A stretch of 64,000 bases of DNA from Mogibacterium sp. (GTDB lineage Bacteria > Bacillota > Clostridia > Peptostreptococcales > Anaerovoracaceae): contig JAFWHB010000002.1 of assembly GCA_017512145.1 (NCBI GenBank), forward strand, positions 1-64,000. Reading direction: 5' to 3'. The first letter of the stretch is position 1. Each line of letters begins with the position of its first letter. Positions 37,983 through 45,963 of this stretch are shown here, in pieces. The notes under the pieces are model-generated. The model worked only from the letters and a program-made list of their open reading frames with translations. It was not told where the DNA came from and searched no databases. The translations under genes were made by a program, and so were the position numbers.

Positions 37983-38467
37983 AATACAGGAACCTAGTAT
38001 CAGTAATCACAATATGCATAATGGCCCTGATCCTCAGCGCATGCGGGGGCACTGACGATATCGACATCAGCAGCTATCAGGATCAGCAGATAGTGTTCAC
38101 AGGCATCGCAGATGAACCTGTCATTTTGACACCCGCTGATCTCAAGGCGATGAAATGCCGCACCCTCAAGACTGAGAGCACATCTGACAAGATAGGTAAG
38201 GTGAGGGCGACAGGACCTGAGCTCGATACAGTTCTTGAGCAGTACGGATGCTCCAAGGCAGACTTCTCGAAAATCATAATTGCCGGATCAGATGAGTATG
38301 ATGTCAAGCTCCTGAATGACTACATAACAACTCATGACATCTATCTGGCGATAGGGATCGATGGCGAGCCGCTGGACGCAGAGAGCATTCCATGCAGGAT
38401 AATAATCCCTGAGTCTGATTCTGCCTACTGGGTCAGAATGGTCACAGCGATAGAATTCGTTAAGTAG
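37979..38467 (+). CDS. SUOX-like single-domain lipoprotein
   Basis: A 162-aa lipoprotein with lipobox LSAC (Cys22). The mature part is one compact module like those of the giant protein: LTPADLKAMKCRT, then ATGPELDTVLEQYGCSKADF in place of the G-V-P-L-x-D-L-L block, and a C-terminal strand YWVRMVTAIEFV. One Cys (near residue 60) sits in the strand where Moco enzymes of this fold can carry a ligand, but the other modules lack it. It is the last gene of the operon and is closed by a strong terminator. Confidence 0.82.
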   Translation: MKYRNLVSVITICIMALILSACGGTDDIDISSYQDQQIVFTGIADEPVILTPADLKAMKCRTLKTESTSDKIGKVRATGPELDTVLEQYGCSKADFSKIIIAGSDEYDVKLLNDYITTHDIYLAIGIDGEPLDAESIPCRIIIPESDSAYWVRMVTAIEFVK

Positions 38468-38485
38468 ACGCGCAAAGCAATTTAA

Positions 38486-38523
38486 AAGTCACGTATATAC
38501 AATCAGATGCATATACGTGACTT
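38486..38523. terminator. Bidirectional terminator between the import operon and the tungsten-enzyme operon
   Basis: AAGTCACGTATAT and ATATACGTGACTT form a perfect 13-bp stem with a 12-nt loop between two convergent operons. On the minus strand it is followed by TTTAAA; on the plus strand by an AT-rich stretch. Confidence 0.85.
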
Positions 38524-38542
38524 ATTATTATGCCTTAATTAT

Positions 38543-39295
38543 TTAAAGTGTATCGAACCCGAATGTCTCTGCCATGACTCTTGCCATACGCTCTTTGCGG
38601 CAGTTGTCACACAGTCCATCGAACTCAGTCTCACCGCGGCGAACGGATTCTTCGATCTGCTCTCTGGTACCGATCGGAGCGCCGCAGCGTGTGCAGTGGA
38701 CGATCTCGAAGGTCTTTCCCCAGATTGTGCGGGTGTTGTAATCCTCCTCGATGTCGATGGCACCTGTAGGGCATACATTAGCGCAGGCACCGCAGCCGAT
38801 GCATACGCTTGACGGATCTCCGTAAGGTGTTGAGATAGCCTTGGTGATACCCCTGTTGACAGTTGAGATAGCTCCGACAGACATTTCGCCGCAGACCTTG
38901 GCGCAGAGTCCGCACATGACGCATTTCTCATTATCTACAGTAATGAATCTGTCGATCTGAGGCGCCTTATAGTATTTGCAGAGCCTTGCGATCTCAGGAC
39001 TGTCAGGTGCGCGCTTAGCAAGGAGGGTGAGGATCATTCCGCGCTCGCGTTTGATGCGGTCTGAATTGGTCTCGACCTCGATCTCGCTGTTTACAGGGTA
39101 TACGCAGGATACTACAACGCTCTTGCGTCCGCGGTCAGTGATCTCAACGATACAGAGTCTGCATGCGCCCATTCCGTCAGGGATCGAACCGTGCTGGCAA
39201 AGCGTCGGTATGGTTATTCCGTTGCGCCTTGCTATATTCAGAAGGTATTCGCCCTTCTCACATGTGCATTCTTTGCCGTCGATTCTGATGATCAT
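38543..39295 (-). CDS. NuoG/HydA-type iron-sulfur subunit
   Basis: A 250-aa electron-transfer subunit. Residues 1-75 are a [2Fe-2S] ferredoxin domain (GACRLCIVEI, then CVYP). Residues ~78-130 carry a 4Fe-4S region that lacks the usual HxxxCxxC form. Two [4Fe-4S] motifs follow (CVMCGLCAKVC near 124-134; CIGCGACANVC near 167-177). A C-terminal zinc-type CTRCG...CDNCRKE segment closes it. This is the N-terminal part of NuoG without the molybdopterin-like domain, as found in NADH-linked hydrogenases and aldehyde oxidoreductases. Its start overlaps the NuoF-like gene by 4 bp. It should pass electrons between the flavin subunit and the tungsten subunits. Confidence 0.9.
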   Translation of the reverse strand: MIIRIDGKECTCEKGEYLLNIARRNGITIPTLCQHGSIPDGMGACRLCIVEITDRGRKSVVVSCVYPVNSEIEVETNSDRIKRERGMILTLLAKRAPDSPEIARLCKYYKAPQIDRFITVDNEKCVMCGLCAKVCGEMSVGAISTVNRGITKAISTPYGDPSSVCIGCGACANVCPTGAIDIEEDYNTRTIWGKTFEIVHCTRCGAPIGTREQIEESVRRGETEFDGLCDNCRKERMARVMAETFGFDTL

Positions 39296-41088
39296 AATGC
39301 GGCCCTCCCTTCTGTACGAACAGCGTCAAATCTGCAGGTCTCTCTGCAGCTTCCGCAGGAGATGCACTTGGTTACATCGATGCTGTGAGGCTGCTTTACT
39401 GTGCCTGTGATAGCGCCGGCAGGGCAGGCTCTCGCACATGAAGTACATCCTCTGCATGCCTCAGGATCGATCCTGAAGGTCGTAAGATTCTTGCAGACTC
39501 CTGCAGGGCAGCGATGCTCTAAGATATGAGCCTCGTACTCGTCTCTGAAGTACTTGAGAGTCGTGAGGACCGGGTTTGGCGCGGATTTTCCGAGAGCGCA
39601 AAGCGAGCAGTCTATCATCGTCTCAGAAAGTGCCTCAAGAAGATCAAGATCTTCCATTCTGCCGCGTCCTTCGCAGATATCAGTAAGTATCTGAAGCATC
39701 TGCTTGAGTCCCTCTCGGCATGGTGTGCACTTGCCGCATGACTCTCCGCAGAGGAAATTGACATAGTATCTTGCAACGTCTACCATGCAGCTCCGGTCGT
39801 CCATGACGATCATGCCTCCGGAACCCATCATGGCGCCGTATTCTTTGAGTGTGTCAAAATCAACAGGGAGATCGAGCATGCTCTCAGGGATGCAGCCGCC
39901 GGAAGGTCCGCCGGTCTGAACAGCCTTGAAAGGTCTGTTGCCCTTGATTCCGCCGCCGATGTTGTAGATGAGCTCTCTGAGTGTCGTTCCCATAGGAACC
40001 TCGACAAGACCTGTTCTCTGGACCTTACCTACAAGAGCGAATACCTTGGTTCCTTTGCTGCCTTCAGTTCCGACTGAAGCAAACTCAGCTCCGCCATGAC
40101 TTATGATGAAAGGCACATTGGCAAGTGTCTCTACATTGTTGAGAACTGTCGGCTGATCCCACAGACCTCTCTGTACCGAGCGGATGTATTTAGCTCTCGG
40201 TTCACCGACTTTGCCCTCGATGGACTGCATGAGAGCTGTCGACTCGCCGCAGACGAACGCTCCGCCGCCTCGTACGACTTCAAGGTGGAGATTGCGGCCG
40301 GATCCGCAGATGTTGTCGCCGATAAATCCGGCTTCTTCAGCATCCTGGATGGCCTTCTTGATATTCTTTACAGCCAGATTGTACTCATCACGGATATAGA
40401 GGTAACCCTGCTCGGATCCGATTGCCAGAGCGCATATAGCGAGTCCTTCGATTACGCTGTGAGGGTCGCCTTCGAGTATGGATCTGTCCATGAAAGCACC
40501 AGGGTCGCCTTCGTCTCCGTTGCACGCTACATACTTAGGGAATTTGTCATAACCAAGTGCAGTGCGCCATTTGCGGCCGGTAGGGAAGCCTGCGCCTCCG
40601 CGGCCTCTGAGGCCTGATGCATCGATCTCATCGATGATCTCTTCAGGCGTCATTGTGAGAGCCTTCCTGAGGGCGACATATCCGCCTGAAGCAATATAAT
40701 CCTCGATATGAGCAGGTGATATCTTACCGATGTTCCGAAGAGCGATCTTCATCTGAGGAGCATAGAACGGGTTATCGTTCTGGCTCTTGACGCGCTCGCC
40801 CTGATCATTCTTATAGAGCAGTCTGTCGACGGTACCATCGCCGATGACGCTCTTCTCGATGATCTCCGGAACGTCAGATACTTTGACATGATAATATGCG
40901 GTCTCGTCAGGAAGGATAGTGACGAGCGGACCGTTCTCGCAGAAACCATTGCAGCCTGTGCGCTTGATGTCGCACTCGACCTTGATGTCAGCTCCTGCGG
41001 CAGTGATAAGACGTTCGAACTCTTCGGCGACTTTGGCACTTCCGTTAGCGAGACAGCCTGTTCCGCAGCAAATACGAATAGTCTTCAT
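39292..41088 (-). CDS. NuoF/HydB-type NAD(H)- and FMN-binding subunit
   Basis: A 598-aa flavoprotein. Residues 1-80 are a thioredoxin-like [2Fe-2S] domain (CCGTGCLANGS, CNGFC). The FMN/NADH domain has LRGRGGAGFPTGRKW (near 156-170) and ACNGDEGDPGAFMDR (near 186-200). Then follow an SLBB segment, the 4Fe-4S motif CGKCTPCREG (near 480) and a C-terminal pair of [4Fe-4S] clusters (CRGCTSCARAC; CISCGSCRETC). This layout is that of HydB in bifurcating hydrogenases. GGAGG precedes the ATG. Together with the tungsten subunits it should link aldehyde oxidation to NAD+ reduction, possibly with ferredoxin in a bifurcating scheme (inference). Confidence 0.94.
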   Translation of the reverse strand: MKTIRICCGTGCLANGSAKVAEEFERLITAAGADIKVECDIKRTGCNGFCENGPLVTILPDETAYYHVKVSDVPEIIEKSVIGDGTVDRLLYKNDQGERVKSQNDNPFYAPQMKIALRNIGKISPAHIEDYIASGGYVALRKALTMTPEEIIDEIDASGLRGRGGAGFPTGRKWRTALGYDKFPKYVACNGDEGDPGAFMDRSILEGDPHSVIEGLAICALAIGSEQGYLYIRDEYNLAVKNIKKAIQDAEEAGFIGDNICGSGRNLHLEVVRGGGAFVCGESTALMQSIEGKVGEPRAKYIRSVQRGLWDQPTVLNNVETLANVPFIISHGGAEFASVGTEGSKGTKVFALVGKVQRTGLVEVPMGTTLRELIYNIGGGIKGNRPFKAVQTGGPSGGCIPESMLDLPVDFDTLKEYGAMMGSGGMIVMDDRSCMVDVARYYVNFLCGESCGKCTPCREGLKQMLQILTDICEGRGRMEDLDLLEALSETMIDCSLCALGKSAPNPVLTTLKYFRDEYEAHILEHRCPAGVCKNLTTFRIDPEACRGCTSCARACPAGAITGTVKQPHSIDVTKCISCGSCRETCRFDAVRTEGRAAL

Positions 41089-41091
41089 CTG

Positions 41092-41559
41092 CTAGGCCTC
41101 CTTCCTGTAAGAGTCGATGACGCCCGGAAGCTGATCCATTGTCATTTTGCCATAGTATGTCTCATCGACTACCATGACAGGGGCGAGAGCACAGGAACCG
41201 AGACAGTTTACGAGCTCGAGGCTGAACATTCCGTCTTCAGTTGTCTCTCCGTCAGCTATCCCGAGGATCCTGGTGATGCCTTCTACAAGAGTCATCGAGC
41301 CTCTTATGTGGCAGGCAGTACCATCGCAGAGTTTGATGATATGCTTACCCTTAGGTTTGAGTGAAAGAGCCTTATAGAAGGTAGCCATGGAATACAGAGA
41401 AGCGAGAGGGACTGACAGATAATCTGACAGAGCTTCAAGGCCTTCTCTAGGTATATACTGGAACTCATGCTGCAGATCCTGCATTATAGCAAGACTGTAA
41501 TGCTGATCAGCAGGGTAGTTTGCCAGTATTTCTTGTATCTTCTCAGTATATTCAGTCAA
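41092..41559 (-). CDS. NuoE/HydC-type [2Fe-2S] subunit
   Basis: A 155-aa thioredoxin-fold ferredoxin. Four Cys ligands are in CDGTACHIRGS (near 84-94) and CLGSCALAP (near 124-132). It partners NuoF-like subunits in NADH-linked complexes. The N-terminal helical part (LANYPADQHYSLAIMQDLQ) is typical. Its stop lies 3 bp before the NuoF-like start. Confidence 0.93.
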   Translation of the reverse strand: MTEYTEKIQEILANYPADQHYSLAIMQDLQHEFQYIPREGLEALSDYLSVPLASLYSMATFYKALSLKPKGKHIIKLCDGTACHIRGSMTLVEGITRILGIADGETTEDGMFSLELVNCLGSCALAPVMVVDETYYGKMTMDQLPGVIDSYRKEA

Positions 41560-41583
41560 TTTTCAGTACCAGCCTTTCTGCTA

Positions 41584-41868
41584 TTAGCCCCCTGCAACAA
41601 CAGGGAATACAAGTACTGTGTCAGTGCCGGTAAGCGGGGTGTGAATGCCATTCAGAAAATCCACACGTCTTCCATTGACCATGATTATGGCGCGTTCGCT
41701 GATTCCTTCGCCGTCTGGCGTAAGTATCTCGCTGCGGAACTTGGGACCAAATCTGTCGGCAATCTGATGGCAGAGATCATATACAGATTCCGCCTGATCA
41801 GGCCATTCCATCTCTTTGCACCCGGCAAATTCACGATCTCTGAAGTAGGCGAAGAATTTTACAGTCAT
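41584..41868 (-). CDS. MoaD/ThiS-like sulfur carrier protein
   Basis: A 94-aa ubiquitin-fold protein ending in FPVVAGG. The C-terminal Gly-Gly is the hallmark of carriers that are activated as thiocarboxylates for molybdopterin or related sulfur transfer. The frame is open to 41928, but GGAGG before the ATG at 41868 and the family alignment (MTVKFFAYFRD) set the start there. It lies between the tungsten oxidoreductase and the NuoE-like gene, so it probably serves tungstopterin maturation. A perfect GAAGCAGC/GCTGCTTC hairpin (41902-41920) lies just upstream in the transcript. Confidence 0.9.
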   Translation of the reverse strand: MTVKFFAYFRDREFAGCKEMEWPDQAESVYDLCHQIADRFGPKFRSEILTPDGEGISERAIIMVNGRRVDFLNGIHTPLTGTDTVLVFPVVAGG

Positions 41869-41901
41869 ATTCGTGACCTCCGTAAAATGCACCAGAACCC
41901 A

Positions 41902-41920
41902 GAAGCAGCATAGCTGCTTC
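41902..41920 (-). promoter_or_regulatory. Hairpin in the gap between the tungsten subunit and the MoaD-like gene
   Basis: GAAGCAGC and GCTGCTTC pair perfectly with a 3-nt loop in the 103-bp gap. With no U-tract, it is more likely an mRNA stability or processing element than a terminator. It could set different levels of catalytic and electron-transfer subunits. Confidence 0.4.
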
Positions 41921-41971
41921 CGGGCCATTCTTCAGTGTTTATTTAATGCTGTTGAACAGTTCGAGTCTGAG

Positions 41972-43774
41972 CTAAAGTCCAAGCTCAGCGTCCTTCTCAG
42001 GAGTAGGGATACCTTCGCTGGTCCATCCACGGACAGCATAGTATTCCTTGAGCATTACGTCGAGCTCATTGACCTTGCCCTTGGCAGGACCTGTTGTGAG
42101 CTTCTCTCTGAGGAGACGAGGCGGGAGAGTATCCTTCTCAACACCAGCAACGATGTTGAACTTCTTCTCGATGTTCCAGATACGCTCGCCCTTCAGAAGG
42201 ATATCTTCATCAGACTCATCATCCCAGCCGCATGCTTCTCTGAGCATTCCGGCGATCTCAGGGAGGCCCTGACCGAATGTAGTGAACAGGCAGATACCGG
42301 ATGAGTCACAGAGAGCTGTCAGATCCTGGAATACCTTGAGCATACCAGGCTTGCCGTCTGTTACCAGTGGGTCCATTGCTACCGGGATACCAAGTACCTC
42401 AGGGGAGATCATGTATCCTCTTACGTGGCAGCCGCCTCTGTTGGATGTAGCGTAGTTAAGTCCGATACCCTGGATAGCACGTCCGTCATAAGCAGGCATT
42501 TCCTGCTTCTTTACTGACATCGAGAGCTCAGGATGTCCGTATTTCTCAGCCATTCTGTATGAACCGAGACCGAGGATCTTACCAAAGCCTTCGCCGTGAG
42601 CTGTTATCTCTGTAGCTCTTACCATGGCAGCAGCATCACCGAATCTCAGTGGGAATCCGATCTCTTCTTCCTTGATGCATCCCATCTCGAAGAGCTCCAT
42701 TGCGCAGGCAATTGTTGCTCCCATTGTGATAGGGTCCATGCCGTACTGGTTGCAGAGGAAGTTAGCCTTGCATACATCACCGAGATCTTCAACGCCGCAG
42801 TCTGAACCGAATGACCAGCCTGCCTCGTACTCAGGACCTTCGCCTCTTGACTTGAAAGCGCCTTCAGCGATGTCTACGAGTCTGCCGCAGCCGATGGAGC
42901 AGCCAAAGCATCCCTTGTTACGGATGAGGTGCTTTGCAGCAAGTGTCTCTCCTGAGATCTCATCAGCCTGTGGGAAGAGAGCGCCGTCACGTCCGTTGTT
43001 TACAGGAAGTCCGCCGACACCGTTAACGATGTTGACGAGGATCATTGTTCCGAGCTGACCAAGTCCTGCGCCTGTTACAGGGTGAGCAGCAAGAGTTGCT
43101 CTTGCGTCTGCGCAGACCTTGAAGAAAGCGTCAGGATGAGCTACTTTGACAGAACCCGTTCCCTTGACAGCGACAGCCTTGAGCTTCTTGGAGCCCATGA
43201 CCGCACCAGTACCGCCTCTTCCGGCAGCACGGTTCTTGTCGTTCATGATGGTAGCAAAGAGAGTTCCTTCTTCGCCGCCCTTGGAGATGGTAGCGATACG
43301 GAAGTTCTCACCGCACTCTGCATAGAGAGCGTCAGTTGTTTCGAATACGTCCATTCCCCAGATAGCAGAAGCATCACGGAGCTCAACTTCTTCATCGTTG
43401 ATATAGAGGTATACAGGCTTGTCCGAAACACCTTCAAAGATGATTCCGTCATATCCTGCATACTTGAGTTCAGGACCAAAATGTCCGCCGGAGTTCGAAG
43501 CTTCGATTGTTCCGGTGAGTGGGGACTTACATACTACATTGTAACGTCCGCCTGATGTTGCGAATGTTCCTGTAAGAGGACCGGTCATGAAGATAAGATT
43601 ATTGTCATGGCCGAGCGGATCGCACTTAGGATCACATTCATCGCAGAAATACTTAGTTCCAAGGCCTCTTGCGCCTACGAAATCATGTGCGTTCTTCTCA
43701 TTGAGAGGCTCCTTGGTGATTTTGCCTGTGTCAAGATTGACACGGAGGATTCTTCCTACATATCCGTTATTCAT
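41972..43774 (-). CDS. Tungsten-containing aldehyde:ferredoxin oxidoreductase, catalytic subunit
   Basis: A 600-aa enzyme of the AOR family, which oxidises aldehydes to carboxylates with a tungsto-bispyranopterin and one [4Fe-4S] cluster. AGRGGTGAVMGSKKLKAVAV (near 190-209) is a pterin-binding signature. The AOR domains 2-3 follow, with conserved Cys residues (for example GCFGCSIGC near 291-299 and a later Cys near 510). Length matches the family. The ATG at 43774 has GAGGAGG upstream; the ferredoxin gene ends 3 bp before it. Substrate range is unknown; food, amino-acid-derived or antimicrobial aldehydes have been reported for gut relatives. Confidence 0.95.
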   Translation of the reverse strand: MNNGYVGRILRVNLDTGKITKEPLNEKNAHDFVGARGLGTKYFCDECDPKCDPLGHDNNLIFMTGPLTGTFATSGGRYNVVCKSPLTGTIEASNSGGHFGPELKYAGYDGIIFEGVSDKPVYLYINDEEVELRDASAIWGMDVFETTDALYAECGENFRIATISKGGEEGTLFATIMNDKNRAAGRGGTGAVMGSKKLKAVAVKGTGSVKVAHPDAFFKVCADARATLAAHPVTGAGLGQLGTMILVNIVNGVGGLPVNNGRDGALFPQADEISGETLAAKHLIRNKGCFGCSIGCGRLVDIAEGAFKSRGEGPEYEAGWSFGSDCGVEDLGDVCKANFLCNQYGMDPITMGATIACAMELFEMGCIKEEEIGFPLRFGDAAAMVRATEITAHGEGFGKILGLGSYRMAEKYGHPELSMSVKKQEMPAYDGRAIQGIGLNYATSNRGGCHVRGYMISPEVLGIPVAMDPLVTDGKPGMLKVFQDLTALCDSSGICLFTTFGQGLPEIAGMLREACGWDDESDEDILLKGERIWNIEKKFNIVAGVEKDTLPPRLLREKLTTGPAKGKVNELDVMLKEYYAVRGWTSEGIPTPEKDAELGL

Positions 43775-43776
43775 CA

Positions 43777-44247
43777 CTACGCCTCCTCTCCGATAAGATC
43801 TCTGTACTGAGCGCTTACAGCGGCTCTCTTGTCATGGATCGCATCTGTGTCAACAAACTCAAGAGCATGACCAGGGCAGTACTTGACGCACTTAGGATCG
43901 CCATCGCAAAGGTCGCACTTGAAGACTTTCTTGACAAGTGGATGATATGAGACGTTGCCGAGCGGGCACGCATTAGCACACATCTTGCATCCGATGCACT
44001 TCTTGTAATTGATGACGACTGCATTGTTCGCATCACGAGTAATTGCGTGAACAGGGCAGACCTTCATGCAGGAAGGCTCCTCACACTGCAGGCACATCAT
44101 AGGGATAGCTACTGCTGCTTTCTCATATTCAAATACGTGGATGTTGGCAAGTTTCGGATTGAATTCGCCGTAATGTCCGAATGAACATGCAAGCTCGCAG
44201 GTACGGCAGCCGATACATTTTTCCGGCTTGATAACTACTTGTTTCAT
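43777..44247 (-). CDS. Polyferredoxin subunit of the tungsten oxidoreductase
   Basis: A 156-aa protein with four [4Fe-4S] motifs: CIGCRTCELAC (near 13-23), CLQCEEPSCMKVC (near 53-65), CIGCKMCANAC (near 84-94) and CDLCDGDPKCVKYC (near 112-125). It is of the HycB/DmsB/WorS type and should carry electrons from the tungsten subunit to the NuoG-like subunit. The ATG at 44247 is the only start possible, because an in-frame TAG lies just upstream, yet the nearest strong ribosome binding site (GGAGG, 44274-44278) is 26 nt away with a hairpin between. It is the first gene of the six-gene operon. Confidence 0.92.
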   Translation of the reverse strand: MKQVVIKPEKCIGCRTCELACSFGHYGEFNPKLANIHVFEYEKAAVAIPMMCLQCEEPSCMKVCPVHAITRDANNAVVINYKKCIGCKMCANACPLGNVSYHPLVKKVFKCDLCDGDPKCVKYCPGHALEFVDTDAIHDKRAAVSAQYRDLIGEEA

Positions 44248-44278
44248 AACTTGCGGGCACTAAAGGCCCTTCACCTCC
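44248..44278 (-). promoter_or_regulatory. Distant ribosome binding site with intervening hairpin ahead of the ferredoxin gene
   Basis: On the minus strand GGAGG (44274-44278) is followed by GGGC-CTTTAGT-GCCC (44269-44255), then the ATG at 44247. Folding the stem would bring the ribosome binding site to about 11 nt from the start codon. It could be a translation switch or simply an unusual start region. Confidence 0.45.
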
Positions 44279-44364
44279 CTTATTCATTTCACAGAATATA
44301 TATCTACAAGCTTATTTTACTGTAAAGCACATGAAAAAAAGAATAGTTGTAGCTCTGTTGCATA

Positions 44365-44394
44365 TTGCTTTTTGGAATAAGAAGGGCCTATAAT
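44365..44394 (+). promoter_or_regulatory. Promoter for the LysR gene, probably giving a leaderless transcript
   Basis: TTGCTT (44365-44370) and TATAAT (44389-44394) with an 18-bp spacer. The expected start of transcription, about seven bases after the -10, falls on or next to the ATG at 44401. Confidence 0.6.
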
Positions 44395-44400
44395 GTATCT

Positions 44401-45282
44401 ATGAACATACAAAATCTCAGATATTTCGTCATAGTGGCCAAGCTGGAGAACGTATCGAGGGCAGCAGAGATAATGCATACCTCGCAGTCTTCTATTTCCA
44501 AGATAATTCTGGGGCTTGAGGATGAACTCGGGACCAAGCTTTTCGACAGACATGGGCGTAAGCTTGTCCTCAATGAGGCAGGAAAGAGGTTCCTTGAGAG
44601 CTGCGAGAACATACTTCAGGAGACTGATTCGGCTATTAAGGACCTCAAGCACATGTCTATTGGAGGAGATGATGTGATCAGGATAAGAGCCATTGGTATC
44701 GAGCCGCATCTTCTTGCATGCATGTCGATGTTCAGGCTGTCTTATCCCAGTGTGGAATATATAGTTGATACTCTGCCGGAGAAGGATGAGATACCGGATA
44801 TCAATGCTTATGACCTGATCATATACCCGGATGAGGTGAGATACAGCAAGTTCAAGGGCTTTGGATTCTATACCGAGAAGTATCTCTTTGCCGTAAGGGT
44901 AGATCATCCTATGGCAGGGCGGCTGTCTCTTCCGGTCAGTATGATGAATGATCTTCCGTATGTATTCATAAGACATGGCAACATCTATGAATATCCATTC
45001 CATGTGTGTACTGCGCAGAATGTCAGCATGAAATCCGTCAATTATGTTGACTCACAGGAACTTCACAGGCAGATGATAGCTAATGGCATTGCTGTCGGAT
45101 TTGTTCCGGAGGGGAGTACTGAGATCTACAGAAGCGACAGCCGCATCAAGCTGCTGCATCTTACGGACAGCAGATTCCAGCGCAGAATGAATGCATGCTT
45201 CAAAAGAGAAAAGCACCTGTCCGAGATGGCAAGTGCTTTCAAGAAATATTTCATAGATTACTATAATATTCAGGTTCTGTGA
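44401..45282 (+). CDS. LysR-family regulator divergent from the tungsten oxidoreductase operon
   Basis: A 293-aa LysR regulator. Winged HTH is at residues 1-60 (NLRYFVIVAKLENVSRAAEIM; then TSQSSISKIILGLEDELG), and the effector domain is at ~90-290. The ATG at 44401 fits the family start; the in-frame codon at 44365 lies upstream of the -10. There is no Shine-Dalgarno sequence at normal spacing, consistent with a leaderless mRNA. Its divergent position makes it the likely regulator of the six-gene operon at 44247-38543, responding perhaps to aldehyde or tungstate (inference). Its stop abuts that of the MoeB-like gene. Confidence 0.92.
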   Translation: MNIQNLRYFVIVAKLENVSRAAEIMHTSQSSISKIILGLEDELGTKLFDRHGRKLVLNEAGKRFLESCENILQETDSAIKDLKHMSIGGDDVIRIRAIGIEPHLLACMSMFRLSYPSVEYIVDTLPEKDEIPDINAYDLIIYPDEVRYSKFKGFGFYTEKYLFAVRVDHPMAGRLSLPVSMMNDLPYVFIRHGNIYEYPFHVCTAQNVSMKSVNYVDSQELHRQMIANGIAVGFVPEGSTEIYRSDSRIKLLHLTDSRFQRRMNACFKREKHLSEMASAFKKYFIDYYNIQVL

Positions 45283-45963
45283 TCAGAGCTCGATGATATC
45301 CAGTGACATATCGCTGATAGATGATATAAGGAGCCTGCCCTCAAGAGGGCTTGCGTATCCGGTCAGGAACCTTACAGCGACAGCACTCTGAAGAGAAGCA
45401 CATGCTGCCGGAGTCATCGGAAGCGAAGGACTGACAGTCTTCTCCTGCGGGATAGTATAGAGGCTGTGAAGGAGTCCGGAGCCAGGTGGCACGAGCATCA
45501 CCTGAAGATCCCAGGCACGTATAGCTCCATGGACGATATACAGACCTGCCTTTGCCGCACAATCTTCGAGCAGCAGTCTTGATTCGACATTATCAAGAGC
45601 ATCAATGACAATATCAACGTCCGCCATGAGAGTGGCGGCGTTTTCTTCTGTAAAGAATTCACAGACAGCCTCGACTTCGATATCCGGATCTATAGAGTGG
45701 ACGCGCTCCTTGGCAGCTGCAGCCTTGGAATAGCCGATGTTGCCACTTGAACTGAGAATCTGCCTGTTGAGATTGGACTCAGCGAAAGTATCTCCGTCTA
45801 CTACCCTAAGAAAACCGACACCCATGCGTGCAAGCTGCTCGATGTTATTGCCGCCCAGGCCGCCGCAGCCGACCACAAGCACTCTGGATGAGTAGATTTT
45901 CATCATTTCTTCTTCTGTTACTGCGCCAATATTGCGCGAATGTCTTTCTTTGATCTGGCTCAT
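45283..45963 (-). CDS. MoeB/ThiF-family adenylyltransferase
   Basis: A 226-aa E1-like enzyme that adenylates the C-terminal Gly of a ubiquitin-fold sulfur carrier. It has the nucleotide-binding VLVVGCGGLGG (near residues 28-38), the R-finger block DGDTFAESNLNRQ (near 56-68) and DALDNVESR (near 118-126). The CxxC zinc pairs of classical MoeB are not seen. The frame is open to 46023, but GGGGGAAATT before the ATG at 45963 fixes the start. The natural partner is the MoaD-like protein 3.4 kb away in the tungsten operon, giving pterin dithiolene synthesis. Confidence 0.9.
   Translation of the reverse strand: MSQIKERHSRNIGAVTEEEMMKIYSSRVLVVGCGGLGGNNIEQLARMGVGFLRVVDGDTFAESNLNRQILSSSGNIGYSKAAAAKERVHSIDPDIEVEAVCEFFTEENAATLMADVDIVIDALDNVESRLLLEDCAAKAGLYIVHGAIRAWDLQVMLVPPGSGLLHSLYTIPQEKTVSPSLPMTPAACASLQSAVAVRFLTGYASPLEGRLLISSISDMSLDIIEL

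Noticed and set aside
23165..38467. Assigning molybdenum-cofactor enzyme activity to the SUOX-like proteins.
   Set aside because: The modules lack a conserved cysteine ligand, and the repeats look like binding modules; only fold resemblance is claimed.
38507..38812. Plus-strand open frames opposite the NuoG-like gene.
   Set aside because: They mirror the codon structure of the iron-sulfur gene on the other strand and overlap the bidirectional terminator.
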